Source: an uncultured Bacteroidales bacterium (GTDB lineage Bacteria > Bacteroidota > Bacteroidia > Bacteroidales > P3). From it: a stretch of 64,000 nt of DNA. The stretch's first letter is position 1. Each line of letters starts with the position of its first letter. Location: assembly GCA_947168665.1 (NCBI GenBank), contig CAMVMX010000017.1, positions 1-64,000 of the forward strand, read 5' to 3'. Positions 9,425 through 18,521 of the stretch are shown piece after piece. Both the position numbers and the translations under genes were made by a program. The notes under the pieces were generated by a model. That model was given only the letters and a program-made list of their open reading frames with translations. It ran no database searches and was not told the origin of the DNA.

Positions 9425-9794
9425 CGAATAAAAATCCAATTGAATAAAAGTGTCTTGATTTCTGATATTCTTTGGCAGGTTGCGATGGGGCGATGGGCTG
9501 GGCTGACAGAAAGATAGGGCTGGAGGGCGCGGCGGGCGGAAAGGTTGGCCAACGGAGGGCAAACATCTACAAAGACTCTATGGACTGCCCTCAAAGCGGT
9601 GGCGCAGCAGTCTGATTGCCAGCACAGAGCAGGATATTTTTGTTGGGGAAAGGCCTGACGGGGAAGAAACCTTCTGCATTATTTGACATTATTGCAGGGA
9701 AATGTATAACGGGCAGGCGGAAAATTGAGTGTAATTTTGCAAACTGAAATCAGAGCGACAATCTATTTATTAATCTAATAAAACACAGTAATTT
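9425..9794. other. Divergent intergenic region
   Basis: About 370 bp between a minus-strand lipoprotein and a plus-strand acetyltransferase. A plus-strand TAATTTTG at 9732-9739, 55 bp before the acetyltransferase start, fits a -7 element, but no good -33 partner is seen. No RNA or coding feature was found in the rest. Confidence 0.45.
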
Positions 9795-10322
9795 ATGAAA
9801 GAGACCATAGTAGATCCCCGCAACACGACCCCCGAAGAACACGCCGAAGGTGTGCGCCAGGCGCAGGTATTGTTCCGCCTCAACCACACGATGCCTTATA
9901 CCGATGAATATAACGCGCTGGTGCGCGAGCTGTTCGGCAACGGATTGGGCGAAGGCGGCTGGATAATGCCGGGGCTGACAGGGGTGTGCTTCCACCATGT
10001 GAAGATAGGGCGCAACGTGATGATAATGAACAATTGCCTGATGATGGCTCGCGGCGGCATCACTATCGACGACGGTGCCATGATTGCAGCCAACGCCCAG
10101 CTTATATCCAACAATCATGACCTGCACGACCGCCAGATTCTCGTTTGCAAGCCCGTACACATTGGCAAGAACGCCTGGGTGGGCGCCGGCGCCACCATCC
10201 TGCCGGGAGTCACCGTGGGCGACAATGCGGTGGTGGCCGCAGGGGCTGTGGTGACGAAGGATGTGGCTCCCAACACCATAGTGGGCGGAAACCCAGCCCG
10301 TTTTATCAAGAATGTTGAGTGA
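9795..10322 (+). CDS. Sugar O-acetyltransferase (LbH/MAT type)
   Basis: 175 aa. Left-handed beta-helix acyltransferase of the maltose/galactoside acetyltransferase group, transferring acetyl from acetyl-CoA to a sugar hydroxyl. The hexapeptide repeats run from about residue 70 (VKIGRNVMIMNNCLMMARGGITIDDGAMIAANAQLISNNHD) to the end (VHIGKNAWVGAGATILPGVTVGDNAVVAAGAVVTKDVAPNTIVGGNPARFIK). NHD supplies the catalytic histidine. The N-terminal helical segment (about 10-50) is typical of the group. The natural substrate is not predictable. Confidence 0.88.
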   Translation: MKETIVDPRNTTPEEHAEGVRQAQVLFRLNHTMPYTDEYNALVRELFGNGLGEGGWIMPGLTGVCFHHVKIGRNVMIMNNCLMMARGGITIDDGAMIAANAQLISNNHDLHDRQILVCKPVHIGKNAWVGAGATILPGVTVGDNAVVAAGAVVTKDVAPNTIVGGNPARFIKNVE

Positions 10323-10374
10323 TAGGCCTTGCAAATATCGTTTTTCTCGTTTCACAAACAAAATCAATACATCA

Positions 10375-11328
10375 ATGCGTAAAATCATCATTGCATCATT
10401 AATCATCCTAAACTTTTTCAACATGAATGCTCAAACCACTTTTACGGGGCTGGAACAGCACAGCGAACAGCCCTATCTCACCCTCAACAACGGGGTGCGG
10501 ATGCCCCAGTTCGGACTGGGATTATACATGATTGCCGAGGGGGACGAGGCTTATAACGCCGTCCTCACCGCCCTGAAGGCAGGCTACCGCCACTTTGACT
10601 GCGCCCATGCCTACCGCAACGAGCGCAGCCTGGGCCGCGCACTGAAGGACAGCGGCGTGCCCCGCGACAGTGTGTGGATTACCAGCAAACTGTGGCCCAA
10701 TGAGTATGGCGAAGGGAAGACCCTCAAAGCCATCGACCGGATGTTGGGCCGCCTGGGACTCGAATACATCGACCTCGTCTACTTCCACCAGCCCGTGGGC
10801 GACTATGTCGGCGGATGGAAAGAGATGGAGCTGGCCTTGAAGAGCGGCAAGGTGCGAGCCATCGGCATCAGCAACTTTGACATCAGCGACAGCATTTTCG
10901 ACTCGCTGGTCAGGAATGCCAAGGTGAAGCCTCAAATCATGCAGATAGAATGCCATCCCTATGCCCAGCGCCGCCACTGGCAGGAACGCTGCGCAGCCGA
11001 GGGCATCCAGATTGAGTGCTGGTTCCCGCTGGGCGGACGCGAAAGCAAAGGCGAAATAATGCGCGACCCGGTCATCAACCGCATTGCCAAAGCCCATGGC
11101 AAGAGCCCTGCGCAAGTGATTATCCGTTGGCACATGCAGGAAGGGTTCTCCGTCATTCCCGGAGCCTCGGACCCCGCCTATATCAAGGAGAATATCGATG
11201 TGATGGATTTTGCCCTGTCCAATGTGGAGATGGCCGCCATCCGCGCCCTAGACAAAGAGAAGCGCTACTTCGTGATGAGCTACGAGGACCAGGTGCGGTG
11301 GTTCTCGCAGTGGAACCCCACCGACTGA
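10375..11328 (+). CDS. Aldo/keto reductase with signal peptide
   Basis: 317 aa. NAD(P)H-dependent reductase of aldehydes or ketones, AKR TIM-barrel fold. The start MRKIIIASLIILNFFNMNAQTT reads as a signal peptide ending at NAQ. The mature part begins YLTLNNGVRMPQFGLGLYMI. Catalytic residues are recognisable: Asp and Tyr in HFDCAHAYRNERSLG, Lys in VWITSKLWPNEYG, His in LVYFHQPVGDY. KSPAQVIIRWHMQEGFSVIPGAS is the cofactor-end motif. It is the first gene of a redox cluster that runs to 16165. Export of an AKR is unusual because the cofactor is cytoplasmic. Confidence 0.88.
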   Translation: MRKIIIASLIILNFFNMNAQTTFTGLEQHSEQPYLTLNNGVRMPQFGLGLYMIAEGDEAYNAVLTALKAGYRHFDCAHAYRNERSLGRALKDSGVPRDSVWITSKLWPNEYGEGKTLKAIDRMLGRLGLEYIDLVYFHQPVGDYVGGWKEMELALKSGKVRAIGISNFDISDSIFDSLVRNAKVKPQIMQIECHPYAQRRHWQERCAAEGIQIECWFPLGGRESKGEIMRDPVINRIAKAHGKSPAQVIIRWHMQEGFSVIPGASDPAYIKENIDVMDFALSNVEMAAIRALDKEKRYFVMSYEDQVRWFSQWNPTD

Positions 11329-11480
11329 CATCGGCAGAGACTTTACTTTTTCAGATACAGCCAACAGAATTGGAACTTACCTTTTCCCGCAAGGTGGTCT
11401 GGCTCAAAACCAGGCCGCCTTGTATTTGTTAAAACCCCCGCTCGGGCACAATAAAACGCCGCCCGTGGCGTTACGAAAAC

Positions 11481-12293
11481 ATGAGCGACAAACGAGAAGA
11501 CATTATCATTGACACCACCTTGGCACAGGCCGCCGAGATGCAAACGCAGGGATATATCGTCCACGCTTTCTGCAACAGTGGCTGTGGCTCGTTCTTTTTA
11601 GGGAACCGGGAGCATCTGTTTGCCGCAGGCGACTGTCTCATCATCTCGCAGCAGAGCTTGCTGCTGCGGAAGTTGCACGAAAGCGACGACCTGGGGCTGG
11701 AGGTCATCTATGTGTCGCAAGAATTCATTGCCGCCGCCACTCCGCAGAGCAACTATGGTGTGCGTGGCCATCTGTCCCTCTTCGAGCAGCCGGTGATGCA
11801 CCTCAACAAGATGCAGCAGGAGGTCTGCGCCCTCAACTTCGAGTACATCCGCCGCCGCCTGTCCCTTCCGCAGCATCATTTTCACCGCGATGCCATGCTC
11901 AACGCCATCCAATGCATGATAATCGACTTCTTCGACTTCCACGTCGACCTCTATGGCAACAACCCCGTCAGCGGCCAGCAGTCCAACCTCATGCAACGCT
12001 TTCTGGCAATGCTGGACCGCGGCGACTACCGCGAGCACCGCCTCGTGTCGTACTATGCGTCTGAACTCTGCGTCACGCCCAAATACCTCAGCGAGGTATG
12101 CCTGAAGGTCAGCGGGCAATCAGCCATCTACTGGATTACCCGCTACACAGCCCTCGACATCAGCCGCCTGCTGCGGCGGCGCGACCTCTCGCTGGAGGAC
12201 ATCAGCGACCTTTTCGGCTTCTCGTCCCTCAGCTATTTTGTCCGCTACGTCCAGAAAAACCTCGGCGCACCGCCCAGTGACTTCCGCGAGTAA
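11481..12293 (+). CDS. AraC family transcriptional regulator
   Basis: 270 aa. Likely local regulator of the surrounding reductase genes. The C-terminal third (about 170-270) holds the two helix-turn-helix units of AraC/XylS proteins: ASELCVTPKYLSEVCLKVSGQSAIYWITRYTALDISRLLRRRDLSLEDISDLFGFSSLSYFVRYVQKNLGAPPSDFRE. The N-terminal domain looks like a cupin-type sensor with no obvious ligand motif. It lies between two aldo/keto reductase genes, on the same strand, 152 bp after the first. Confidence 0.9.
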   Translation: MSDKREDIIIDTTLAQAAEMQTQGYIVHAFCNSGCGSFFLGNREHLFAAGDCLIISQQSLLLRKLHESDDLGLEVIYVSQEFIAAATPQSNYGVRGHLSLFEQPVMHLNKMQQEVCALNFEYIRRRLSLPQHHFHRDAMLNAIQCMIIDFFDFHVDLYGNNPVSGQQSNLMQRFLAMLDRGDYREHRLVSYYASELCVTPKYLSEVCLKVSGQSAIYWITRYTALDISRLLRRRDLSLEDISDLFGFSSLSYFVRYVQKNLGAPPSDFRE

Positions 12294-12403
12294 GCCCCCC
12301 TCCCCTGCCCCTGCCCGGTGTGGCCCATCCGGCCGTGCAGAAATTCCGAAAAATATGTCATTATCCCCGCAAAATCTGCAACAGGATTTTGAAAAAAACG
12401 ATG

Positions 12404-12411
12404 TAATTTTG
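12404..12411 (+). promoter_or_regulatory. Possible -7 element for the second aldo/keto reductase
   Basis: TAATTTTG followed by C, 93 bp before the start codon at 12505. A TTTTG lies upstream at 12387-12391, but the spacing is shorter than usual. Confidence 0.4.
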
Positions 12412-12504
12412 CATCGCGAAACAAGGAATCCTATTCAGCAAATAAAACAATATAATACAGCAATATAGCCAAAACACAAACGAAAATCAACCCACACTAA
12501 CACT

Positions 12505-13350
12505 ATGGAAACCATCAAACTCACCAACGGAATCGAAATGCCCCTGCTGGGCTACGGAGTTTTCCAAGTGCCGCCCGCCGAGGCCGAGCGCTGCGTCAGC
12601 GACGCCCTTCAAGAGGGCTACCGCCTCATCGACACCGCGCAAGCCTATTTTAACGAAGAAGGTGTGGGCAGCGCCATCCATAAGAGCCAGCTGTCACGAC
12701 ACGACCTCTTCCTGGTAACCAAAGTATGGATCAGCAACGCCGGCGAACAAAAAGCCGCCGCCAGCATCGACGAAAGCCTGCGCCGCCTCCAGACCGACTA
12801 CATCGACCTCCTGCTCATCCACCAAGCCTACGGCGACGTGTTCGGCACCTGGCGTGCCATGGAACGCGCCTATCGCGACGGCAAAGTCCGCGCCATTGGC
12901 GTGAGCAACTTCCAGCAAGCCCGGTTCTTCGACTTCGCCCATTACGTCGACATCAAACCCATGGTCAACCAACTGCAGTGCAACGCCCTCATCCAGCAGC
13001 GGACCATCGAACCCCTCCTGGCCGAAAACTCCTGCCGCATGATGGCCTGGGGACCCTTGGGCGGGCAAGGCGTGGACGGCATCGTCAAAAACGACACCCT
13101 GGCAGCCATCGGCTCCCGCCACGGCAAGACCGCCTCGCAAGTGGCCCTGCGATGGCTCACCCAGCGCGGAATAGTGGCCATTCCGAAAAGCAGCCACCGC
13201 GAGCGCATGGCCCAGAACATTGACATCTTCAACTTCACCCTTTCCGAAAGCGAAATGGCGCAAATCGCCACCCTCAACCAACACGACGAAGGCACAATCA
13301 ACTTCACCGACATGAACTTCGTCAAATACCTCATCGAAACCTACGGCTAA
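12505..13350 (+). CDS. Aldo/keto reductase (cytoplasmic)
   Basis: 281 aa. NADPH-dependent reductase of the AKR5-like group (2,5-diketo-gluconate reductase type). It starts METIKLTNGIEMPLLGYGVFQVP with no signal peptide. The catalytic tetrad is visible: Asp and Tyr in LIDTAQAYFNEEGVG, Lys in LVTKVWISN, His in LLIHQAYGD. The cofactor end is KTASQVALRWLTQRGIVAIPKSSHRERM. It follows the AraC gene and is 13 bp from the NTF2-like gene, so it is probably the first gene of the transcript that continues to the flavodoxin. Confidence 0.92.
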   Translation: METIKLTNGIEMPLLGYGVFQVPPAEAERCVSDALQEGYRLIDTAQAYFNEEGVGSAIHKSQLSRHDLFLVTKVWISNAGEQKAAASIDESLRRLQTDYIDLLLIHQAYGDVFGTWRAMERAYRDGKVRAIGVSNFQQARFFDFAHYVDIKPMVNQLQCNALIQQRTIEPLLAENSCRMMAWGPLGGQGVDGIVKNDTLAAIGSRHGKTASQVALRWLTQRGIVAIPKSSHRERMAQNIDIFNFTLSESEMAQIATLNQHDEGTINFTDMNFVKYLIETYG

Positions 13351-13363
13351 TCCCCACCGCCCC

Positions 13364-13795
13364 ATGCTGACACTCCTCATCCTGCTGACACTCCTCACCC
13401 CAACCCCACAGCCCATGACCCAACACACCGACGACACCCATCAAATCGAACAACTCTACAAGCGGATGTGCCAAGCGATGATCGACAAAGACACCGCCGC
13501 ACTCAACGCCATGCACGCCGACAACTTCGTGCTGGAACACATGACCGGCATGCAACAGACCAAACAGCAATACATCAACGCCATCGCCGACGGCACCCTC
13601 AACTACTATCACGCCGAGCACGACAACATCGCGGTCGCCCTCGACGGCGACCGCGCCACCCTCACCGGCCGCAGCCGCGTGACCGCGGCAGTCTTTGGCG
13701 GCGGGCGGCACACCTGGCGGCTCCGCCTCCAATTCACCCTCCTGCGGCAGGACGGCCAATGGCTTTTCACCCACAGCAAAGCCTCCACCTACTGA
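13364..13795 (+). CDS. NTF2-like / SnoaL-like protein (DUF4440 type)
   Basis: 143 aa from ATG 13364, or 126 aa from the internal ATG at 13415. Small cone-shaped NTF2 fold: an N-terminal helix IEQLYKRMCQAMIDKDTAALNAMHADNFVLEHMTG, then strands ending WRLRLQFTLLRQDGQWLFTHSKASTY. The longer start gives a leucine-rich segment that could be a weak signal peptide. Such proteins occur beside reductases as small isomerases or ligand binders. No catalytic residues can be assigned. It is 13 bp after the aldo/keto reductase and 58 bp before the DUF362 gene. Confidence 0.75.
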   Translation: MLTLLILLTLLTPTPQPMTQHTDDTHQIEQLYKRMCQAMIDKDTAALNAMHADNFVLEHMTGMQQTKQQYINAIADGTLNYYHAEHDNIAVALDGDRATLTGRSRVTAAVFGGGRHTWRLRLQFTLLRQDGQWLFTHSKASTY

Positions 13796-13853
13796 CCGCC
13801 CCCTCCCCTATCCCGACAACAAACAACATCAACCTTTTAACAAAACACACAAC

Positions 13854-14846
13854 ATGAAGAAAAAAAGCATCCTCCTCCTGCTCACCACAGCCCTTATGGC
13901 TTGCGGTGGCCAACAGGCCGAACAGACCGAACCCCAGCCCCAGCCCGAACAAGGTTCCGCCGTCTACATGACCACCCGCATCACCCCTGAGGCCCTCATC
14001 GACATCTACAAAGCCCTCGGCGTGGAAGCCACCGGCCGTGTGGCAGTCAAAATCAGCACCGGCGAGGCCGGCGGCCACAACTACCTCAAGCCCGAACTGA
14101 TTGGCGACTTCGTGAAGCTGGTGAACGGCAAATTAGTTGAGTGCAACACCGCCTATGCCGGCAAGCGCATGAACACCGCCGACCACCTGGCCGTCATTGC
14201 CGACCACGGCTTCAACACCATCGGTGGAGTCGACATCATGGATGCCGAAGGCGAAATCCGCCTCCCCGTCCGCGACACTACCTACATGAAATACAACCTC
14301 GTGGGCAGCCACCTGCAAAACTACGACTTCATGATCAACCTCGCCCACTTCAAAGGACACGCTATGGGCGGTTTCGGCGGCGTGCTGAAAAACCAGAGCA
14401 TCGGCATGGCCTCGCGCAACGGTAAGGCCTACATCCACACCAACGGCCTCAGCGAAGACTACCGCCACCTGTGGGACAACATCCTGCCCGAAAACCAAGA
14501 CAAATTCCTTGAATGCATGGCCACCGCCGCTGCCGCCGTGGCCGACCATTTTGGCGACAAGATTATCTACATCAACATCATGAACAACCTCTCCGTCGAC
14601 TGCGACTGCGACAGCGACCCCGCCGCCCCCGAACTCAAAGACATCGGCATCCTCGCCTCCACCGACCCCGTGGCCCTCGACCAAGCCTGTCTCGACCTCG
14701 TCTTCGGCCACCAGAACACCACTGGCGACGACGCCACAGCACTCCAGCAGCGCATCAACGACCGCCACGGCGTCCACATCATCGAACACGCCGAGAAAAT
14801 CGGCCTTGGCTCGCGCCAATACCACATCGTCAACATAGACAAATAA
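13854..14846 (+). CDS. DUF362 domain lipoprotein
   Basis: 330 aa. It starts MKKKSILLLLTTALMACGG, a lipoprotein signal with the cysteine at about residue 17, followed by a Gln/Pro/Glu linker. The body has the DUF362 pattern: GRVAVKISTGEAGGHNYLKPELIGDFVK, VIADHGF, HFKGHAMGGFGGVLKNQSIGMASRNGK, and DIGILASTDPVALDQACLDLV. DUF362 proteins are often found near iron-sulfur or flavin redox genes, but their reaction is unknown. No 4Fe-4S ferredoxin motif is seen in this copy. The gene ends 5 bp before the flavodoxin lipoprotein start. Confidence 0.85.
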   Translation: MKKKSILLLLTTALMACGGQQAEQTEPQPQPEQGSAVYMTTRITPEALIDIYKALGVEATGRVAVKISTGEAGGHNYLKPELIGDFVKLVNGKLVECNTAYAGKRMNTADHLAVIADHGFNTIGGVDIMDAEGEIRLPVRDTTYMKYNLVGSHLQNYDFMINLAHFKGHAMGGFGGVLKNQSIGMASRNGKAYIHTNGLSEDYRHLWDNILPENQDKFLECMATAAAAVADHFGDKIIYINIMNNLSVDCDCDSDPAAPELKDIGILASTDPVALDQACLDLVFGHQNTTGDDATALQQRINDRHGVHIIEHAEKIGLGSRQYHIVNIDK

Positions 14847-14851
14847 CACCC

Positions 14852-15463
14852 ATGAAAGCCAACAAACTCACCGCCCTGCTCCTCGTCCTGCTCACCGTGA
14901 CAGGATGCAACGGACAGTCCAATAGCACAAACAACAATCAAAAAACCAACACAATGAGCAAATCCATCGTCATCTTCTTCTCCCACGCCGGCGACAACTA
15001 CAGCGTAGGCAACATCGAAGTCGGCAACACCAAGATAGTGGCCGACTACATCACCGACATTGCCGGCGCCGACCAGTTCGAAATCGTCACCCACAAATAT
15101 GACGGCATGGCTTACATGCCCCTCATCGAACTGGCCAAAAAAGAGGCCGCCGCAGGCGAACTGCCCCCCTACGAAGGGCAGGCTCCCGACCTCTCGGCCT
15201 ACGACACCGTCTTCATCGGCGGCCCCGTCTGGTGGGGCACCTACCCCCAAGTGATGTTCACCCTCTTCAAAGACATCAACCTCGACGGCAAAACTGTCAT
15301 CCCCTTCACCACCCACGAAGGTAGTGGCCTCGCCTCATGCGCCAGCGACGTCAAAAAACACTTCCCCAAAGCCAACGTCACCAAAGGCTTCGACATCTAT
15401 GGCCACGATGTCCGCACCGGCCGCGCCAAAGTTGAGAAATGGCTTAAAGGACTCGGCTACTAA
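14852..15463 (+). CDS. Flavodoxin, lipoprotein form
   Basis: 203 aa. FMN-binding electron carrier of the flavodoxin_4 type. The long form starts MKANKLTALLLVLLTVTGCNGQ with a lipobox cysteine at about residue 19, then a Ser/Asn linker. A second in-frame ATG at 14954 (MSKSIVIFFSHAGDNYSVG) would give a cytoplasmic protein. The FMN phosphate loop is SHAGDNYSVGNIEVGNTK, and the isoalloxazine loops are GGPVWWGTYPQVM and TTHEGSGLASC. Only 5 bp separate it from the DUF362 lipoprotein gene, so the two are surely co-transcribed. Confidence 0.88.
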   Translation: MKANKLTALLLVLLTVTGCNGQSNSTNNNQKTNTMSKSIVIFFSHAGDNYSVGNIEVGNTKIVADYITDIAGADQFEIVTHKYDGMAYMPLIELAKKEAAAGELPPYEGQAPDLSAYDTVFIGGPVWWGTYPQVMFTLFKDINLDGKTVIPFTTHEGSGLASCASDVKKHFPKANVTKGFDIYGHDVRTGRAKVEKWLKGLGY

Positions 15464-15480
15464 TCATTGCCCATACTTTT

Positions 15481-15518
15481 GCATCGGCCATACAATAAAG
15501 AGTGTGGCCGATGCGTTA
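15481..15518 (+). terminator. Intrinsic terminator after the flavodoxin gene
   Basis: A perfect 10-bp stem (15481-15490 with 15505-15514) and a 14-nt loop, followed by GTTATTTTG. A TACTTTTG resembling a -7 element overlaps its left edge at 15474-15481. Confidence 0.6.
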
Positions 15519-15538
15519 TTTTGACAAAAAGACCAACA

Positions 15539-16165
15539 ATGAACAACCCCTTCGTACTCCTCGTCAACGGCAGCCCCAACGCACAAGGCTGCACCCACAC
15601 CGCCTTGGCCGAGATGGCCCGCACCCTCAACGCCGAAGGCATCGACACCCAAATCCTCCACATCGGCAACAAAGACATACGCGGCTGCATAGCCTGCGGC
15701 CGGTGTGCCGAACTGGGCCACTGCATATTTGACGACCCCGTCAACCAAGCCGCACCCCTCCTCCAAACCGCCGACGGCCTGGTGGTCGGCTCGCCGGTCT
15801 ACTATGCCTCTGCCAACGGTACCCTCACCAACTTTCTGGACCGTCTCTTCTTCAGCACCCCCTTCCCCAAACGCTTCAAGGTGGGTGCCGCCATCTGCTC
15901 CGCCCGTCGTGGCGGCACCACCGCCACCTTCGACCAGCTGAACAAATACTTCACCATCTCCGAAATGCCCGTGGCCAGCGGCCGCTACTGGAACATGGTG
16001 CATGGCAACACCCCCGACCAAGTGCTACAAGATACCGAGGGGCTGCAAAACATGCGCATCCTGGCCCGCAATATGGCTTTCCTCATCCGCGCCATCCGCG
16101 CCGAGCGCAGCCGCAACGGCCTCCCGACAGAGGAAGAAACCGTCTACACCAACTTCATCCGTTAA
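15539..16165 (+). CDS. Flavodoxin family protein / NAD(P)H-dependent FMN reductase
   Basis: 208 aa. Flavin-binding oxidoreductase of the iron-sulfur flavoprotein/NADPH-dependent FMN reductase group. FPFVLLVNGSP-type N-terminus (NNPFVLLVNGSPNAQGCTHTALAEMARTL) gives the FMN phosphate loop. A compact CIACGRCAELGHC (about 45-57) resembles the Cys motif of iron-sulfur flavoproteins. VGSPVYYASANGTLTNFLDRLF is the flavin-side loop. The start was chosen at ATG 15539 because the upstream extension runs through the terminator hairpin. It is the last gene of the redox cluster. Confidence 0.85.
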   Translation: MNNPFVLLVNGSPNAQGCTHTALAEMARTLNAEGIDTQILHIGNKDIRGCIACGRCAELGHCIFDDPVNQAAPLLQTADGLVVGSPVYYASANGTLTNFLDRLFFSTPFPKRFKVGAAICSARRGGTTATFDQLNKYFTISEMPVASGRYWNMVHGNTPDQVLQDTEGLQNMRILARNMAFLIRAIRAERSRNGLPTEEETVYTNFIR

Positions 16166-16237
16166 CACCCGCCACAAAAAACCACAGCCGCCACACTGGC
16201 AACCCCGCCACACCGTGGCCACCGAAAACAACCGCCC

Positions 16238-16945
16238 ATGTACACCATCCACTGCCAAGCCACCACCAGCTCCGTCGACAGCAACGGCTAGCTGAAACTA
16301 TACTCCGCCCTCCAGATGATGCAAGACTGCTCCGAGCTATGGCTCGACAGCCAGCCACAAGTCAGAGACTTTTTTGAAAGCCAGAACATGGCACAACTGC
16401 TGGCCTCACGCCAAGTGGAGATTGTGCGGGTGCCTTCTTTCAAAGAGCACCTCACCGTCACCACCTCGGTCTACGAGGTAAAGCCCATGTTTGGCTTCCG
16501 CAACACATTCATCTACGACTCCGACGGGCAACCCTGCTACCGCACCTGGAGCATGGGGGCCTTTGTCGACAAAAACACTGGCCGGCTGAAACGTGTGCCG
16601 GACAGCGTGGCCGCTTCCCTCCTGCGCGACCCCCAGCTGCCCATGGACTATAAGGACCGCCGAATCATCCTGCCGGACGTGCAGGGCGTGGGCCGCGAAC
16701 CCATCCCCGTGATGCAGGCCGACATCGACTATAACCGCCATGTCAACAACGCGGTCTACATCCGTATGGCTATGGAACTGCTGCCGGAGAGCTTTGCCAT
16801 TGGCGGACTGCGTGTCGAATACCGCTCTGCCGCCCACCTCGGCCACACCCTCCTCCCCACGCTCTATACCCTCGACCACAGCATCATCGTCACCCTCGCC
16901 ACAGCGACCGACACCTGCGCCATTATCGAGTTCATCCAAGCTTGA
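16238..16945 (+). pseudogene. Acyl-ACP thioesterase gene with in-frame TAG
   Basis: The reading frame from ATG 16238 encodes MYTIHCQATTSSVDSNG, a TAG at 16289-16291, then LKLYSALQMMQDCSELW and onward to a stop at 16945. Both halves match the usual N-terminus of bacterial FatA/FatB-like hotdog thioesterases, which release fatty acids from acyl-ACP. The single codon between NG and LKL is the only disruption. The part after the stop (from ATG 16316, 209 aa) keeps the second hotdog with DIDYNRHVNNAVYIRMAMELL, the Asn/His active-site region. If only 16316-16945 is translated, the first strand of hotdog one is lost. It may be a recent nonsense mutation, a read-through codon or a sequence error. Confidence 0.75.
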
Positions 16946-17288
16946 ACCAGGCTTGGGCGGCGGTCAGAAGGTTATTTTAGGCAGGGTGTCCACAATATCA
17001 AGGGTGCGGATACTGAGGGTGATGATACTTTGCAGCAAGTCGAGCGGATAGCGGGGATTGCCGTGTTGAGTCCCGATAGGAACACAACAATAATAACCTA
17101 TAAGGATTTGCAATCTTCCAACTTATGTCCGACTATGTTTGGAGCTCCCTGGCAGGGTAGGAGTTGCAACTCTGGATGTGCGATGCACAGCGGATTGCAA
17201 ATCCGCCTCAACTGAACTCGGCAGCACTCCGCCGTATCAGTTGGTCTTCGCTATAGTCCTTTGCCATAATTATAAATATTTACCCCCT
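16946..17288. other. Intergenic stretch with a short palindrome
   Basis: About 340 bp between the thioesterase and mcrC. A perfect palindrome, GCGGATT-GCA-AATCCGC, lies at 17190-17206. No gene, tRNA or strong terminator was recognised. Confidence 0.5.
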
Positions 17289-18521
17289 TTAATGTAATGT
17301 AGGGACCGATATTGCTATTTTATAGAATAGCGCAAGTCCTCCCTCTTTCTTCGAACAAAGTTCCTTTAATGGAAAATTGAGGAACGGGTTATTTATCTCC
17401 CCACCTTCCTCAGGATAGATAATAACACAAGGTACACTTGGCAATGGTGCCTCTTCCGAAACATTTTCATATCCCAAGTATCTCAATATCTTCAAGTCTC
17501 TGCTATAACCGCTCAACTGCCTTATAACATCTGTGTCAAGCTTTTGATTCTCGAATTTCGGAATATACTTCGTATCGAGAATCGCGTTGAAACCCTGCGA
17601 ACGATAAAGGAAATCAGGTTTCCCTGTCAAGCTGCTATACTGATATGTGATTTTGTTCCGATATGCTTCATAGAGCAATCCATATACATAATGCTCATAG
17701 AGCAATGACATATCCAAAACAAAAGGAACGACCTGCTCCTCGATGGCAGAAACCTTGTTTATGCTGTAGTCAAAATGACGAAGAATCAGTTTTGCCAGTC
17801 TTACAGCCTCAGCATATTCCTTGAACAACTTGTGGGCTTTTATCTGGCTTACCTCTTTCAGGTTCACCTCGTCGCTCACATTCTCGAACAAAGCAAGACT
17901 TTTCCTTATTGCGAGGTTTATATTGTCGTACGATCTATGACCATCTCCCATGTTCTGCATCATTCTCCTTACGAAAAGTAATGCTTTTTTCAAAAGTCGA
18001 TTTTCCGGAATATCAGCAGAATATTCATCATACTCACAATATATGCGATCATATCGTTTCTGCAAGATGTTGTTTCTTTCATTTTTAAGTATGGCAATGT
18101 GTCCCTTCACCTTTTTCAAGTTCTCGCTGTGATGAACATAACCTCGTTTCAGAGTCTTTATTCTTCCAACCACCCCAAGGAAATGGAGCATAATAAGCGG
18201 GCTTAACACGCCTTTGAGTGATGGAGCGTTGATTGAAGGCTTATCATAGTCGATTGAATAGATTTTAGAGAATGACTCCAAAGCCAAGTTGGAAGAAAAA
18301 CAAGTCATGAACATTTCAAGAAAGTCAATGTTTTCCATTCCTCGTTTTGCTGTCACTATTAAAGCCTCTTCATTGTCAACCCATTCTGCTCCAATTTTAT
18401 ACGACGCGAAGTAGCCCCATTCATCACTATTCAATGAACGGGTCCAAGAAACCAACGAGAGCTTATCATATTTCTCGTGGCGTTCTACTTTCAACTGTTC
18501 GTGTTCTCGGAGCTTATGCAT
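17289..18521 (-). CDS. mcrC: McrC, nuclease subunit of McrBC restriction system
   Basis: 410 aa. Partner of the McrB GTPase in modification-dependent (type IV) restriction; it carries the nuclease centre that cuts DNA between modified sites. The C-terminal part shows the PD-(D/E)xK pattern GKPDFLYRSQGFNAILDTKYIPKF (about 297-320), with Asp, Asp and Lys in order. LKGVLSPLIMLHFLGVV and the helical middle match the McrC N-terminal region. The start overlaps the end of mcrB by 8 bp. Composition is AT-rich compared with the block before 16945. Confidence 0.88.
   Translation of the reverse strand: MHKLREHEQLKVERHEKYDKLSLVSWTRSLNSDEWGYFASYKIGAEWVDNEEALIVTAKRGMENIDFLEMFMTCFSSNLALESFSKIYSIDYDKPSINAPSLKGVLSPLIMLHFLGVVGRIKTLKRGYVHHSENLKKVKGHIAILKNERNNILQKRYDRIYCEYDEYSADIPENRLLKKALLFVRRMMQNMGDGHRSYDNINLAIRKSLALFENVSDEVNLKEVSQIKAHKLFKEYAEAVRLAKLILRHFDYSINKVSAIEEQVVPFVLDMSLLYEHYVYGLLYEAYRNKITYQYSSLTGKPDFLYRSQGFNAILDTKYIPKFENQKLDTDVIRQLSGYSRDLKILRYLGYENVSEEAPLPSVPCVIIYPEEGGEINNPFLNFPLKELCSKKEGGLALFYKIAISVPTLH

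Noticed and set aside
9392..9562. Extended start of the barrel lipoprotein
   Set aside because: The extension is Pro-rich, crosses the -7 element and would bury the lipoprotein signal.
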